A stretch of 64,000 bases of DNA from an uncultured Erysipelotrichales bacterium (GCA_910579135.1 CAJTTM010000004.1:1-64000), one strand, 5' to 3'; counted from the stretch's first letter, positions 27,243-35,672 are shown. Notes: a model not told the origin generated them from the letters alone. Translations and numbers: made by a program.

Positions 27243-27270
27243 TTTTAACACCTTTTTTTCGGTGTTAAAA
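27243..27270. repeat. Inverted repeat upstream of the WYL/Bce run
   Basis: Perfect 10-bp arms TTTTAACACC and GGTGTTAAAA enclose TTTTTTTC. No T run follows either arm, so it is a poor terminator. It lies about 60 bases upstream of the hypothetical gene at 27,181 and may be an operator for the WYL regulator or another factor. Confidence 0.5.
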
Positions 27271-27273
27271 GAG

Positions 27274-27302
27274 CAAAATAAAAAGAATAGTCAATTGACT
27301 AT
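27274..27302 (-). terminator. Terminator after degV and its partner gene
   Basis: Palindrome ATAGTCAATTGACTAT (27287-27302) is followed on the minus strand by TCTTTTTATTTTG. It overlaps the stop codon of the 97-residue coiled-coil gene. Confidence 0.8.
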
Positions 27303-27592
27303 CCCTCATTACGATTCTTCACTTCTTCAATTTGTTTTTCAACATCTTCAATAGAGGCTTTTAAATCCTCAATTTTCATTTTCATTTCTGCTTCCTCTTC
27401 ATTAACAGAATCTTCATCCTTTAATAACTGATAATAATATTTCCCAAAAGTTGCAAAAGCTTCATCAAGATCAGTTTCTAAATTCTTCTTTTTTAATTTT
27501 AATTCTGCAGTTCCTGCAAGTTCCTTTGTTTTGTCAATTGCAGTTTCAGTAAACTTTGCAGCTTTTTTAGATAAATCATCAAATAATGCCAT
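27299..27592 (-). CDS. Small coiled-coil protein
   Basis: A 97-residue acidic protein without signal or membrane segment. Residues 1-30 (MALFDDLSKKAAKFTETAID) are amphipathic and resemble the start of small Firmicute proteins that carry a zinc ribbon later on, but no cysteines are present here. Residues 60-93 form a strong predicted coiled coil of Glu/Lys heptads (MKIEDLKASIEDVEKQIEEV). AGGAGAAAAGAATT precedes the ATG. It sits 12 bases after degV and is probably co-transcribed. Function unknown. Confidence 0.7.
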   Translation of the reverse strand: MALFDDLSKKAAKFTETAIDKTKELAGTAELKLKKKNLETDLDEAFATFGKYYYQLLKDEDSVNEEEAEMKMKIEDLKASIEDVEKQIEEVKNRNEG

Positions 27593-27604
27593 AATTCTTT
27601 TCTC

Positions 27605-28471
27605 CTATTCAAAATTATATTTTTTAATAAATTGACATCCTACTCCACCAACACCCATATGAGCACCTACAACTGCTGGTAACTCTCTTACAACAATATG
27701 ACATTCCCCAATCGCCTCAATAAGTTTTTTCTTCACTTCTAAAGCATAATCTTCACATAGAACATGTTCAATTGTAAATTCATAATCACTAGCATTAACA
27801 CCTAATTCTACCATTCTATTCACTATAGTCGTTAATGCCTTTTTAAGTGTTCTTACTTTCGCAAGAGTATCAATTTTACCACCTAAGGAATGATTTAATT
27901 CCATGACAGGAACAATCTTAAGCATCCCTGCAAGTAAAGCAACTGCTGGAGTAATTCTTCCACCTTTTTTAAGATGATCTAAATTAGGTGCCATTATAAT
28001 TGTTCTAGAGTTTTCAACCAATGAATCTAATATTTCTTTAATTTCTTGACTTGATTTTCCTAGCTTTATAAGCTTTAAAGCCGTTTCTATTAAATATTTA
28101 TGAATACCAGCTGTTGCCTTAGAATCAACTAATGTAATAGGAAGTTGTACTAGACTAGCAGCTAAATTCATTCCATTTAAAGTTGAAGATAAACCAGTAG
28201 CTATTGAAATACCAATAACTTCATCATATCCCCTTCCCTTAATTTTTTCTAAAATCCTAGTCATTTCTCCAGGACTAGGTTGAGATGTTTTTACTAATAA
28301 ATCTTTTTCCTCCATAGTTTCAAAAACTTTAACACTATTAATTTCTAATTGATCTAAATAAGTCTTGTTTTCCATTGTAATACACAATGGAGCTATAAAA
28401 ACACCTTCATCTTCATATTTATTTATTTCTATTTGACATCCACTATCAGCCAAAATCGCAATCTTACTCAT
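27605..28471 (-). CDS. DegV family fatty-acid-binding protein
   Basis: A 288-residue DegV protein. Family blocks are IAILADSGCQI at the start, KTSQPSPGEM near 60, GISIATGLSSTLNG near 88, TLVDSKATAGIHKYLIE near 112 and LDHLKKGGRITPAVALLAG near 158. DegV proteins bind a fatty acid in a buried pocket and, as FakB, present it to the FakA kinase for phosphorylation; no FakA gene is in the window. The ATG at 28,471 is preferred over a TTG one codon upstream. Confidence 0.9.
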   Translation of the reverse strand: MSKIAILADSGCQIEINKYEDEGVFIAPLCITMENKTYLDQLEINSVKVFETMEEKDLLVKTSQPSPGEMTRILEKIKGRGYDEVIGISIATGLSSTLNGMNLAASLVQLPITLVDSKATAGIHKYLIETALKLIKLGKSSQEIKEILDSLVENSRTIIMAPNLDHLKKGGRITPAVALLAGMLKIVPVMELNHSLGGKIDTLAKVRTLKKALTTIVNRMVELGVNASDYEFTIEHVLCEDYALEVKKKLIEAIGECHIVVRELPAVVGAHMGVGGVGCQFIKKYNFE

Positions 28472-28568
28472 CAAAAAACCCCTTCCTAATGATATTTATA
28501 TTATAAATCAATTCTATACTTTTGACAATAAAATGATTTTCTATATAATATAAATATGGAGGAATCAA

Positions 28569-29180
28569 ATGAAATCAATTCAAGAAATTGTCAAAAATAC
28601 AATTATTATAAAAAAATCTGAATTTATAACAACTCTCATTCCTTGCAGTGATATCAATCAAGTTAAAGAACTCATCCAACAGCATAGTTATGATGATGCA
28701 AGCCACAATTGTTATGCTTATATTATAGGAAACAATGAAAAAGCAAGTGATGATGGCGAACCATCTCAAACAGCTGGACTTCCAATGTTAAATGTTTTAC
28801 AAAAACAGCATCTCAATAATATTATTGCAGTTGTTACTCGTTACTTTGGAGGTATTAAATTAGGGGCTGGTGGTTTAACTAGAGCCTATAGTCAATCAGT
28901 TGCAGAGGCTGTTAAAGTTGCTCATATTGTAGAAACTGAACCTGTAGCTCTTTATAACATTTCAATTGATTATCATTTTATAAAGAAGTTTGAACATTTA
29001 GTGAAAATGAATAACATAAAATGTATACATACCGAATATAATGAGAAAGTATCATATCAATGTTATATTAAAAATGATGATTTTATTTCTCAAATACAAG
29101 ATTTAACAAGTAATCAATTTGAATGTAAAAAATTAAGAATAGATTATATTGAAAAAATTGACAAGTCATCAAACAATTGA
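28569..29180 (+). CDS. YigZ/IMPACT family protein
   Basis: A 203-residue protein with an N-terminal UPF0029/IMPACT domain (SEFITTLIPC, YDDASHNCYAYIIGNNEKAS, DDGEPSQTAGLPML, VVTRYFGGIKLGAGGLTRAY) and a C-terminal ferredoxin-like domain of about 70 residues. The molecular role is not settled; the eukaryotic relatives inhibit GCN2. Its ATG has TGGAGGAATCAA upstream. The -35 box of a probable mntP promoter begins inside its last codons. Confidence 0.9.
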   Translation: MKSIQEIVKNTIIIKKSEFITTLIPCSDINQVKELIQQHSYDDASHNCYAYIIGNNEKASDDGEPSQTAGLPMLNVLQKQHLNNIIAVVTRYFGGIKLGAGGLTRAYSQSVAEAVKVAHIVETEPVALYNISIDYHFIKKFEHLVKMNNIKCIHTEYNEKVSYQCYIKNDDFISQIQDLTSNQFECKKLRIDYIEKIDKSSNN

Positions 29181-29206
29181 TAAAATCATTTTCAATAAGA
29201 TATCAT
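29177..29206 (+). promoter_or_regulatory. Candidate promoter of mntP
   Basis: TTGATA (29177-29182) and TATCAT (29201-29206) lie 18 bases apart, overlapping the stop of the preceding gene. This would give a leader of about 80 bases before mntP. Confidence 0.5.
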
Positions 29207-29240
29207 TAAATAGAATAAATATGATTCTATTTTCAATAAT

Positions 29241-29277
29241 GAGACTTGTTTGTAGTCAACTACAGCGAGTCTTTTTT
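29241..29277 (+). terminator. Terminator-like hairpin in front of mntP
   Basis: The outer stem AGACT/AGTCT (29242-29246 with 29268-29272) and the inner stem TGTAGT/ACTACA (29251-29256 with 29259-29264) are followed by TTTTTT. It ends the preceding transcript or works as an attenuator between the 29,177 promoter and mntP. The leader is too short to hold a standard yybP-ykoY manganese riboswitch, and its conserved loops were not seen. Confidence 0.6.
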
Positions 29278-29293
29278 ATGAGAGGAGTTAATT

Positions 29294-29851
29294 ATGGGAA
29301 TATTAGAAATCTTTTTCATTGGTATTGGTCTATCAATGGATGCCTTTGCAGTTTCAATATGTAAAGGATTATCAGTTAAAAAATTACAGCTTAAAAATGC
29401 CTTAACTTGTGGTATTTATTTTGGTGGATTCCAAGCACTTATGCCACTTATTGGTTATATACTAGGGGTACAATTTAAAAACAAAATTGAAAGCATTGAT
29501 CATTGGATTGCTTTTGTTTTACTCGCTCTTATTGGTATCAATATGATCAAAGAAGCCTTTAGTGATGAAGAAAATAGTGATGATGATTTCTCATTTCGAA
29601 CAATGGTTTTACTTGCGATTGCGACTAGCATTGATGCTTTAGCTGTTGGTGTTACATTTGCTTTTTTATCTGTAAATATTCTTTTAGCCATTGCTATTAT
29701 TGGATGTACAACATTTATCATTGCGATTACGGGAGTTAAGATAGGACATATATTTGGTTTAAAATATAAAAAGAACGCAGAAATTGCAGGAGGAGTCATA
29801 CTAATTCTTATTGGTTTAAAAATATTATTAGAACATTTAAATATAATATAA
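29294..29851 (+). CDS. mntP: Manganese efflux pump MntP
   Basis: A 185-residue membrane protein with six helices made of two homologous halves. The paired signatures are GIGLSMDAFAVSICKGL near residue 9 and ATSIDALAVGVTFAFL near 111, which hold the conserved Asp residues of the LysE-superfamily manganese exporters. A conserved GIYFGGFQALMPLIGYILG follows in the first half. AGAGGAG precedes the ATG. It exports excess Mn2+ from the cytoplasm. Confidence 0.93.
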   Translation: MGILEIFFIGIGLSMDAFAVSICKGLSVKKLQLKNALTCGIYFGGFQALMPLIGYILGVQFKNKIESIDHWIAFVLLALIGINMIKEAFSDEENSDDDFSFRTMVLLAIATSIDALAVGVTFAFLSVNILLAIAIIGCTTFIIAITGVKIGHIFGLKYKKNAEIAGGVILILIGLKILLEHLNII

Positions 29852-29852
29852 A

Positions 29853-29878
29853 AAGAATAGCCTCGCTATTCTTTTTTA
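29853..29878. terminator. Bidirectional terminator between mntP and the lactonase gene
   Basis: Stem AAGAATAGC / GCTATTCTT (29853-29861 with 29865-29873), loop CTC, then TTTTT on the plus strand and T-rich sequence on the minus strand. Confidence 0.85.
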
Positions 29879-30955
29879 GAAGTTTCTAGATTTTACGATT
29901 GTTACTGGTTCACCAATAGAGTAATTAAAGTTTGTTTCAAATAATACACCATGACGATCCTTAGTCTTGATTTCCCAAGACTCCAATGAACCACCCTTTT
30001 GAGCTCCAACTACAAACCATTTATCTTCAAAGATTTCTAATACCCTAGGATTTTCATCAGTATCTACAAATTCAATATATTCTAATGTTCCATCTTTCTT
30101 TAATTTAAAGACTCCAATTGAATCATGCCCACGATTAGAAGCAAACAAATATTCTTCACTTTCCATAATAATCATATCTCCAGCAGCACTCTTTCCATCA
30201 AAATCATCCTTAGGAAACGTATCCACTGTTTGAATAAGATTTAAATAATTATCATTATTCTCATAGACTTCTATAGTATTCGCAATTTCATTTAATAAAT
30301 ATGCATATTTACCATTCTTTGCAAATAAGAGTTTCTTAGGTCCATTACCAGCTTTTACTTTTAAAGTTAATTCTTCATTTCTTGCTAATCTACCTTTATC
30401 TAAAGTATCATAAAAGACAACTTCATCAGTTCCTAGATCACAAACAATAACTTTTGAATCATCTGGAGTACCAGTTATAAAAATTGGATGAGGACGATCT
30501 TGTTTCTTCTCATCAATACTATGTCCACTATGTTTAATTGTATCAGCTATTGCAACAACCTTTAATTTGTTGATTGGAACAACTGCAACCTCTCCATTAT
30601 AATAATCTGCTGCATATAAACATGAAGCATCTTTATTTAAATAACAATGTTCAAATGTTTTCCCTTGATTAGATACCCTAGCAGTTAATCCAAACTGAAT
30701 ATCCATTGCTGCGTATTGCCAAATACCACCATCAGTTTCACGACCAGTATTGTTTTTATAACATGTATAAATAAATCTTTCCCTTCTTGTCATAAACGTA
30801 GGATTAGCAGTTGACTTATAATACTTTCTCTTTAAAATCTCACCATTATCTCTATCTATCTCAAAAACATAGACACCTCTTGTTAGTTCACTTCCATAAC
30901 TTCCCACAAAAAATTTAAGTGTATCTCTCTTTAGCCCAAATAATCCTCGACCCAT
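29876..30955 (-). CDS. Lactonase-family beta-propeller protein (6-phosphogluconolactonase type)
   Basis: A 359-residue seven-bladed propeller of the Pgl/YkgB family. Recognisable parts are FFVGSYGSELTRGVYVFEID near the start, ANPTFMTRRERFIYTCYKN near 50, YNGEVAVVPI near 118, HPIFITGTPDDSKVIVCDLG near 158, GNGPKKLLFAKNGKYAYLLNE near 205 and ESEEYLFASNRGHDSIGVF near 265. It would hydrolyse a sugar lactone in the cytoplasm; the exact substrate is not certain, as many relatives are untested. AAAGGAG lies before the ATG. Confidence 0.85.
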   Translation of the reverse strand: MGRGLFGLKRDTLKFFVGSYGSELTRGVYVFEIDRDNGEILKRKYYKSTANPTFMTRRERFIYTCYKNNTGRETDGGIWQYAAMDIQFGLTARVSNQGKTFEHCYLNKDASCLYAADYYNGEVAVVPINKLKVVAIADTIKHSGHSIDEKKQDRPHPIFITGTPDDSKVIVCDLGTDEVVFYDTLDKGRLARNEELTLKVKAGNGPKKLLFAKNGKYAYLLNEIANTIEVYENNDNYLNLIQTVDTFPKDDFDGKSAAGDMIIMESEEYLFASNRGHDSIGVFKLKKDGTLEYIEFVDTDENPRVLEIFEDKWFVVGAQKGGSLESWEIKTKDRHGVLFETNFNYSIGEPVTIVKSRNF

Positions 30956-31012
30956 CTTTACATCTCCTTTGCCTTCTACTATATAAAAATACTATGAACT
31001 CATTATTAAGAA

Positions 31013-31033
31013 AAGGGCAACTCTGTTACCCTT
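31013..31033 (-). terminator. Terminator at the end of the ireB-ruvX-DUF1292 run
   Basis: Stem AAGGG-AAC / GTT-CCCTT with one C/A mismatch is followed on the minus strand by TTCTTAATAAT. It overlaps the stop of the DUF1292 gene; the U tract is weak. Confidence 0.55.
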
Positions 31034-31274
31034 CATCCTCTGCCATAAATGCTTGAAATACTTCCTCAATCATATCCCATTCTTCTTTTGTTTCTACAGG
31101 ATATAAATGACCTTCTTCATCATAAATAGACGAATAAACCTCAGACTCATCTTCCCCTAAATCATAATAAAGAACATAAGATTTCTCAAATTCATCACTA
31201 TTAAAAGTAAATAATACTCCAAACTCTTTTTCATTACCATTATCATCAGTAATTATAATTGTATCACTATCCAT
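31026..31274 (-). CDS. DUF1292 (UPF0473, YrzB-like) protein
   Basis: An 82-residue very acidic protein of the DUF1292 family: ITDDNGNEKEFGVLFTFNSD, then YVLYYDLGEDESEVYSSIYD and a WDMIEEVFQAFMAED ending. Function unknown. The position directly behind ireB and ruvX is the standard conserved Firmicute arrangement (yrzL-yrrK-yrzB), which supports the call. Confidence 0.9.
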   Translation of the reverse strand: MDSDTIIITDDNGNEKEFGVLFTFNSDEFEKSYVLYYDLGEDESEVYSSIYDEEGHLYPVETKEEWDMIEEVFQAFMAEDEG

Positions 31275-31283
31275 TTTATCTCC

Positions 31284-31700
31284 TTAATGGCTATCTAAAT
31301 AACCTTGCAAAATTGTAACAGCTGCCATTTTATCAATCACTTTTTTACGTTTTTTACGTTTCACATTCGCAAATATAAGTTGATTCTCAGCAACCACAGT
31401 TGATAAACGTTCATCAACTAAAACAACATTAATATCCATCATCTTCTCTAACATTTCTTTAAATTCTATTGATATCTGTGCCCTCTCACCAATATCACCA
31501 TTCATATGTTTTGGAAACCCTAAGACAATAGTACGTATTCCATTTTCCTTTACAATCTCAAAAACATGCTTTGCAGCAATTTTGTATTGATTCTCTTCAA
31601 AACGAAAAGTCTCAACCCCATGAGCAATCATGCCTAATGCATCACTCATTGCAATACCACAAGTTTTTGACCCTAAATCTAAACCTAATACTTTTTCCAC
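31284..31700 (-). CDS. ruvX: RuvX/YqgF pre-16S rRNA nuclease (putative Holliday junction resolvase)
   Basis: A 138-residue RNase H-fold protein. GLDLGSKTCGIAMSDALGM at the start contains the first catalytic Asp, GFPKHMNGDIGERA is near residue 62, VLVDERLSTVVAE near 95 has the acidic pair, and KKVIDKMAAVTILQGYLDS ends the protein with the last Asp. It is needed for 16S rRNA 5'-end maturation in related bacteria. It touches the ireB gene end to end by one base. Confidence 0.95.
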   Translation of the reverse strand: MEKVLGLDLGSKTCGIAMSDALGMIAHGVETFRFEENQYKIAAKHVFEIVKENGIRTIVLGFPKHMNGDIGERAQISIEFKEMLEKMMDINVVLVDERLSTVVAENQLIFANVKRKKRKKVIDKMAAVTILQGYLDSH

Positions 31701-31957
31701 TATTTTGACTCCAAATAAAATTTAACTAATTCTTCAATAATTTCATCTCTATCAATTTGTTGAATAATAGAACGAGCACCTTTATGACTAGATATATAAG
31801 CAGGATCATTTGAAATAAGATAACCAGCAATCTGGTGAACCGCATTATACCCTCTTTCTTCTAATGCTTGTGATACTGTTATTAAATTTGAATGAATAAC
31901 TTCTCTTTTAATCTCTTCAGAATTAAACAGACGTGTTTGCGTAAGATCTCTTCCCAT
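31700..31957 (-). CDS. IreB-family regulatory phosphoprotein
   Basis: An 85-residue protein of the UPF0297/IreB family: TRLFNSEEIKREVIHSNLIT near the start, ALEERGYNAVHQIAGYLISN in the middle and DPAYISSHKGARSIIQQIDR near the end. In Enterococcus IreB is a substrate of a Ser/Thr kinase and affects cephalosporin resistance; the same role here is inference. It lies 67 bases after alaS, again the usual order. Confidence 0.92.
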   Translation of the reverse strand: MGRDLTQTRLFNSEEIKREVIHSNLITVSQALEERGYNAVHQIAGYLISNDPAYISSHKGARSIIQQIDRDEIIEELVKFYLESK

Positions 31958-32024
31958 GAATATCCCTCCTATCTATACTATATCTTCATATTACACTATA
32001 TTGAAAAGAAATGCTAGAAAAACT

Positions 32025-34634
32025 TTATAATGCTAATTTTATTGCACCTTCAATTTTTGACAATTGATCAGAAACTTTACATCCACCTTGAGCAAAATCA
32101 GGTTTTCCGCCACCTCTTCCATCAACAACTTCATTGATTTTCTTAATAATAACTCCTGCTTTATATCCTTTTTCTACAACATCTTTACTTAATGCCACAA
32201 AATAAGACACTTTTTCTTCAAATGTAGATACAAGAACAATAATACCTGATCCTATTTGATCACGATAATCAAAGACTTTCGATTTTGCTTTTGCTGGTTC
32301 AATATCCTCTTGAACATATAAAACCTTAATACCATTAATTTCTACAGCATTATCCATTAAACTTGCAGCTTGTAAACTATTCATTTTAGCATTTAATTTT
32401 TCAACTTCCTTTTCAAGTTCTTTAATCTTATTTAAAGATCCCTCAATCTTAAAAACAACTTCCTTAGAATTCTTTAATTTTAATAAACTCGTAATTTCTT
32501 CAACTGTTTCTTTTTCTTTATACATTGATAAATAAGCTGCCTTACCAGTAAGAGCCTCAATACGACGTACTCCACTACCAATACTTTCTTCTCCTACAAT
32601 CTTAAACAATCCAATCTCACTTGAATTATGAACATGACATCCACCACATAACTCAATAGAATAATTTCCTACATTAACAACTCTAACAACATCTCCATAC
32701 TTATCAGTAAATAAAGCCATCGCTCCACTCTTCATTGCCTCTTCAATAGACATACTTTGAATATCAACGCCCATACCTTTAAAAATAGCATCATTAACAG
32801 CCATCTCTATTTCTTTTAATGTTGAATTATCAATCTTTTCAAAATGAGTAAAATCAAAACGTAATCTTTCACTATCAACATAAGAACCTGCTTGACTAAC
32901 ATGACTACCTAATGTATCTTGTAAAACTTTCTGTAATAAATGAGTTGCAGTATGATTAGCTGTAATACATTTACGCTTATTTAAATCAACTTTCAATGTT
33001 AATTCATCACCAAGTTTAACAGCTCCCTTTTCTACCTTGATTATATGTAAATGTTGTTTATTAGGAGCATTCACAACATCTTTAACAACAATTTGAGTTA
33101 AATCGTTTTCCATTGCTCCTGTGTCACCACATTGTCCACCCATCTCTGCATAGAATGTCGTCTTATCTAAAATGATTTCTCCTTCATCTTCAATAATATC
33201 TGTCTTTACACCATCCTTAAATAAACCAATAACTTTAGAAACAATAGGTGTTGGATCATAATCAAATTCACTGACCTCTTCAAAAGCCATTAAATCTGGT
33301 TTCTGCGAAGACATAGACTCTTCAGCATTCCTTGCATCTCTTGCTCTTTGTTGTTGTTTTTTCATTTCATCCTTGAATCCTTCTTCATCAACCTTAAAAT
33401 TTGATTCTTCACAAATTTCAATTGTTAATTCTAATGGGAATCCATATGTATCATATAACTTAAAAGCATCTTGACCACTCAAAACATGATTATCAGTTTT
33501 TTCTAACATAGAAGCTAACAACTTTTCACCATTAGATAAAGTCTTATGAAAAGCTTCTTCTTCTTTCTTAACTAAGGTACTTACAAAATCAGCTTTTGAA
33601 GGTAAATAATCATAGAAATCCTTCATAATATCTGCAACAACATAAACCAAATCATACATAAACGCATGTTCAATCCCAATAGCTCTACCATATCTAACAG
33701 CACGTCTTAAAATTCTTCTTAAAACATAACCTCTACCAGCATTATCAAACATTGCCCCATCACTTAAAGCAAAAGTTACAGTACGAATATGATCTGCAAT
33801 AACACGATAAGCCATTTTATTTTCTTCATATTTAACTTGAGCTCTCTTTTCAACAGCTCTAATGATTGGTAAAAAGAAATCAGTATCAAAGTTTGTTTCA
33901 CCTTCCTGAATAATACTTACTAATCTTTCAAGTCCCATACCTGTATCAATATTCTTTTGTGGTAATTCTTTATAATCTTTTCTATCAATAGCTGGATTAC
34001 AATCATATTGAGAGAAAACAACATTCCAAACCTCAATATAACGATCATTTTCTAATTCTTCAAAAAATAATCTTTCTCCTAATCCATCAGGATCATATTT
34101 TTCTCCTCTATCATAGAAAATCTCTGAATCAGGCCCTCCAGGTCCTTCCCCAATTTCCCAAAAATTTCCATCAGTCTTTAAAATATGACTTTTATCAACA
34201 TGACAAACATCTGTCCAAATACGATAAGCCTCACTATCATCAGTATAAACTGTTACATATAATTTATCTTTATCAAAACCAATCCATTCTGGACTAGTTA
34301 AAAATTCCCAAGCAAATGGAATAGCTTCTTCTTTAAAATAATCTCCAATAGAAAAATTCCCTAACATCTCAAAAAAAGTATGATGTCTTGCAGTCTTACC
34401 AACATTTTCAATATCATTTGTACGAATTGATTTTTGAGCATTCGCAATTCTATTACATGCTGGTTTCTCACTTCCATCAAAATACTTTTTTAAAGCTGCA
34501 ACCCCTGCATTGATCCATAATAATGTAGGATCATTATTAGGTATTAAAGATGCCCCTGGTTCAATCATATGTCCTTTAGACTTAAAATAATCTAAGAACA
34601 TTTGTCTTACTTGATTTCCTGTTAATTGTTTCAT
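32025..34634 (-). CDS. alaS: Alanyl-tRNA synthetase
   Basis: Charges tRNA-Ala. The 869-residue product has the class II core (FKSKGHMIEPGASLIP, NDPTLLWINAGVAALKKYF, KTARHHTFFEMLGNFSIGDY), the editing domain with NHTATHLLQKVLQ and the metal-binding CGGCHVHNSSEIGLFKI, and the C-terminal oligomerisation region with GRGGGKPDFAQGG. The ATG at 34,634 follows AAGGAGGAAATT; an in-frame start nine codons earlier falls inside the leader terminator region. Expression is controlled by the T-box upstream. Confidence 0.98.
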   Translation of the reverse strand: MKQLTGNQVRQMFLDYFKSKGHMIEPGASLIPNNDPTLLWINAGVAALKKYFDGSEKPACNRIANAQKSIRTNDIENVGKTARHHTFFEMLGNFSIGDYFKEEAIPFAWEFLTSPEWIGFDKDKLYVTVYTDDSEAYRIWTDVCHVDKSHILKTDGNFWEIGEGPGGPDSEIFYDRGEKYDPDGLGERLFFEELENDRYIEVWNVVFSQYDCNPAIDRKDYKELPQKNIDTGMGLERLVSIIQEGETNFDTDFFLPIIRAVEKRAQVKYEENKMAYRVIADHIRTVTFALSDGAMFDNAGRGYVLRRILRRAVRYGRAIGIEHAFMYDLVYVVADIMKDFYDYLPSKADFVSTLVKKEEEAFHKTLSNGEKLLASMLEKTDNHVLSGQDAFKLYDTYGFPLELTIEICEESNFKVDEEGFKDEMKKQQQRARDARNAEESMSSQKPDLMAFEEVSEFDYDPTPIVSKVIGLFKDGVKTDIIEDEGEIILDKTTFYAEMGGQCGDTGAMENDLTQIVVKDVVNAPNKQHLHIIKVEKGAVKLGDELTLKVDLNKRKCITANHTATHLLQKVLQDTLGSHVSQAGSYVDSERLRFDFTHFEKIDNSTLKEIEMAVNDAIFKGMGVDIQSMSIEEAMKSGAMALFTDKYGDVVRVVNVGNYSIELCGGCHVHNSSEIGLFKIVGEESIGSGVRRIEALTGKAAYLSMYKEKETVEEITSLLKLKNSKEVVFKIEGSLNKIKELEKEVEKLNAKMNSLQAASLMDNAVEINGIKVLYVQEDIEPAKAKSKVFDYRDQIGSGIIVLVSTFEEKVSYFVALSKDVVEKGYKAGVIIKKINEVVDGRGGGKPDFAQGGCKVSDQLSKIEGAIKLAL

Positions 34635-34664
34635 AATTTCCTCCTTAAAATAAAAAGTCATTCC

Positions 34665-34868
34665 TAAAAGGAACGACTATATCGCGGTACCATCCTTGTT
34701 TATAATACAAATGTATTATACCCTCTAAGCTTATAACGCAAGCAAAACGTTGATGTTTACATCACTCTCCAAAGTAGCATTTCTTTACTTCCCTCAAAGA
34801 CTTTCACCAACCATCTTCTCTCTCTATCAGTCCATAAATACTTTTCTTTTTCAACGATTTATCGATAG
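34665..34868 (-). promoter_or_regulatory. T-box riboswitch for alanine
   Basis: The T-box core AAGGATGGTACCGCG is on the minus strand at about 34,698-34,684. It is followed by a terminator stem AGTCGTTCC / GGAATGACT with TTTTTATTTT. In stem I the specifier is GCT (in GAAATGCTACTTTGG at about 34,785), an alanine codon, which agrees with alaS downstream. Uncharged tRNA-Ala should bind and favour the antiterminator. Confidence 0.95.
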
Positions 34869-34869
34869 T

Positions 34870-34898
34870 ATTATAACCAATTCTTTTCATAAATGCAA
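34870..34898 (-). promoter_or_regulatory. Promoter of the alaS T-box transcript
   Basis: On the minus strand TTGCAT (34898-34893) and TATAAT (34875-34870) are 17 bases apart, just upstream of the T-box. Confidence 0.8.
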
Positions 34899-34934
34899 GC
34901 TAATTCATCAAGTGAAACTATGAAAAAGAACTTA

Positions 34935-35099
34935 CTATTTATTCTTGAGTTCCTTATCAATATTTTGTTGTTGCTTTTGTGAATCCTTATAATGTTCACA
35001 TTGAGATTGACTATTGTCATATGAAGAAGAACGTATCGCAAAGAAAAGTAAAACAACAACTATTATTAAACAAAAAAATATGACAACTGTTCTTTTCAT
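34935..35099 (-). CDS. Small single-span membrane protein
   Basis: A 54-residue protein. Its start MKRTVVIFFCLIIVVVLLFF is a membrane anchor or signal, followed by a polar Ser/Gln/Lys tail of about 30 residues with one Cys. GAGGGGAAATAAT precedes the ATG at good distance. It starts 4 bases after the rhodanese-lipoprotein gene ends, so the two are likely co-transcribed. No family recognised. Confidence 0.6.
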   Translation of the reverse strand: MKRTVVIFFCLIIVVVLLFFAIRSSSYDNSQSQCEHYKDSQKQQQNIDKELKNK

Positions 35100-35102
35100 A
35101 TA

Positions 35103-35486
35103 TTATTTCCCCTCTTCAACATCATATTTCCAATCTAATATACCACCCAAATCATAAACATCATGATAACCTAAAGAAACAATTTTCTCATAAGCCTCTT
35201 TACTTCTTCTACCACTTCTACAATAAATAACAATCTTTTTTTCTTTTGAAGGTACTTTAGAAGTAAAATCTTCCTCAATTGTACCTAGTGGAATTAATAA
35301 TGAATCAGGAATATGTCCTTCTTCATATTCGTCTTCTTCTCTTACATCAACTAATACAAAATCTTCTTTATTTTGTAACATTTGATGAACTGTATCTCCA
35401 TCAATTGACTGAATATTTGTCTGTGACTGACACGCACTACATAACATCACTATTATTAATAATAATACATAATAAACTCTTTTCAT
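35103..35486 (-). CDS. Rhodanese-domain lipoprotein
   Basis: A 127-residue exported sulfurtransferase-like protein. The signal ends in lipobox LCSAC, so Cys19 would be lipidated. The rhodanese domain covers about 28-122: FVLVDVREEDEYEEGHIPDS, then the active-site loop IVIYCRSGRRSKEAYEK with the catalytic Cys, and VYDLGGILDWKYD at the end. AGAGGTGAAATT lies before the ATG at 35,486. The substrate outside the membrane is unknown. Confidence 0.88.
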   Translation of the reverse strand: MKRVYYVLLLIIVMLCSACQSQTNIQSIDGDTVHQMLQNKEDFVLVDVREEDEYEEGHIPDSLLIPLGTIEEDFTSKVPSKEKKIVIYCRSGRRSKEAYEKIVSLGYHDVYDLGGILDWKYDVEEGK

Positions 35487-35619
35487 AATTTCACCTCTGT
35501 TAATATCATAACACAAGAAAAAGAATTATAAAATAATTAATGTTACAACTTTTATAAATAAAATCACTAAGCGTTACTATTCACGCTATTAAATGATTAA
35601 ACCCAATATTATAACACCT

Positions 35620-35667
35620 TAAATAATAAAACACACATCTTTTAAGTCACTTTCTTGATGTGTGTTT
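35620..35667 (-). terminator. Terminator after the Rpn remnant
   Basis: Arms AAACACACATC (35629-35639) and GATGTGTGTTT (35657-35667) form an 11-bp stem, with TTTATTATTT following on the minus strand. It survives behind the decayed gene. Confidence 0.75.
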
Positions 35668-35672
35668 ATATT

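Noticed and set aside
29149..29364. Reading frame of 71 residues bridging the IMPACT gene and mntP.
   Set aside because: It crosses the terminator hairpin and the mntP ribosome binding site, has no start signal, and is a shadow of mntP.
29500..29799. A 99-residue minus-strand frame opposite mntP.
   Set aside because: It mirrors the repeated helices of MntP and has no family match or ribosome binding site.
34871..35059. A 62-residue frame overlapping the alaS promoter.
   Set aside because: It runs through the promoter and is in another frame of the small membrane protein gene at 34,935-35,099, which has a far better ribosome binding site.
35576..35593. Short inverted repeat AGCG...CGCT after the rhodanese region.
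   Set aside because: Only four base pairs per arm, within chance for this sequence.
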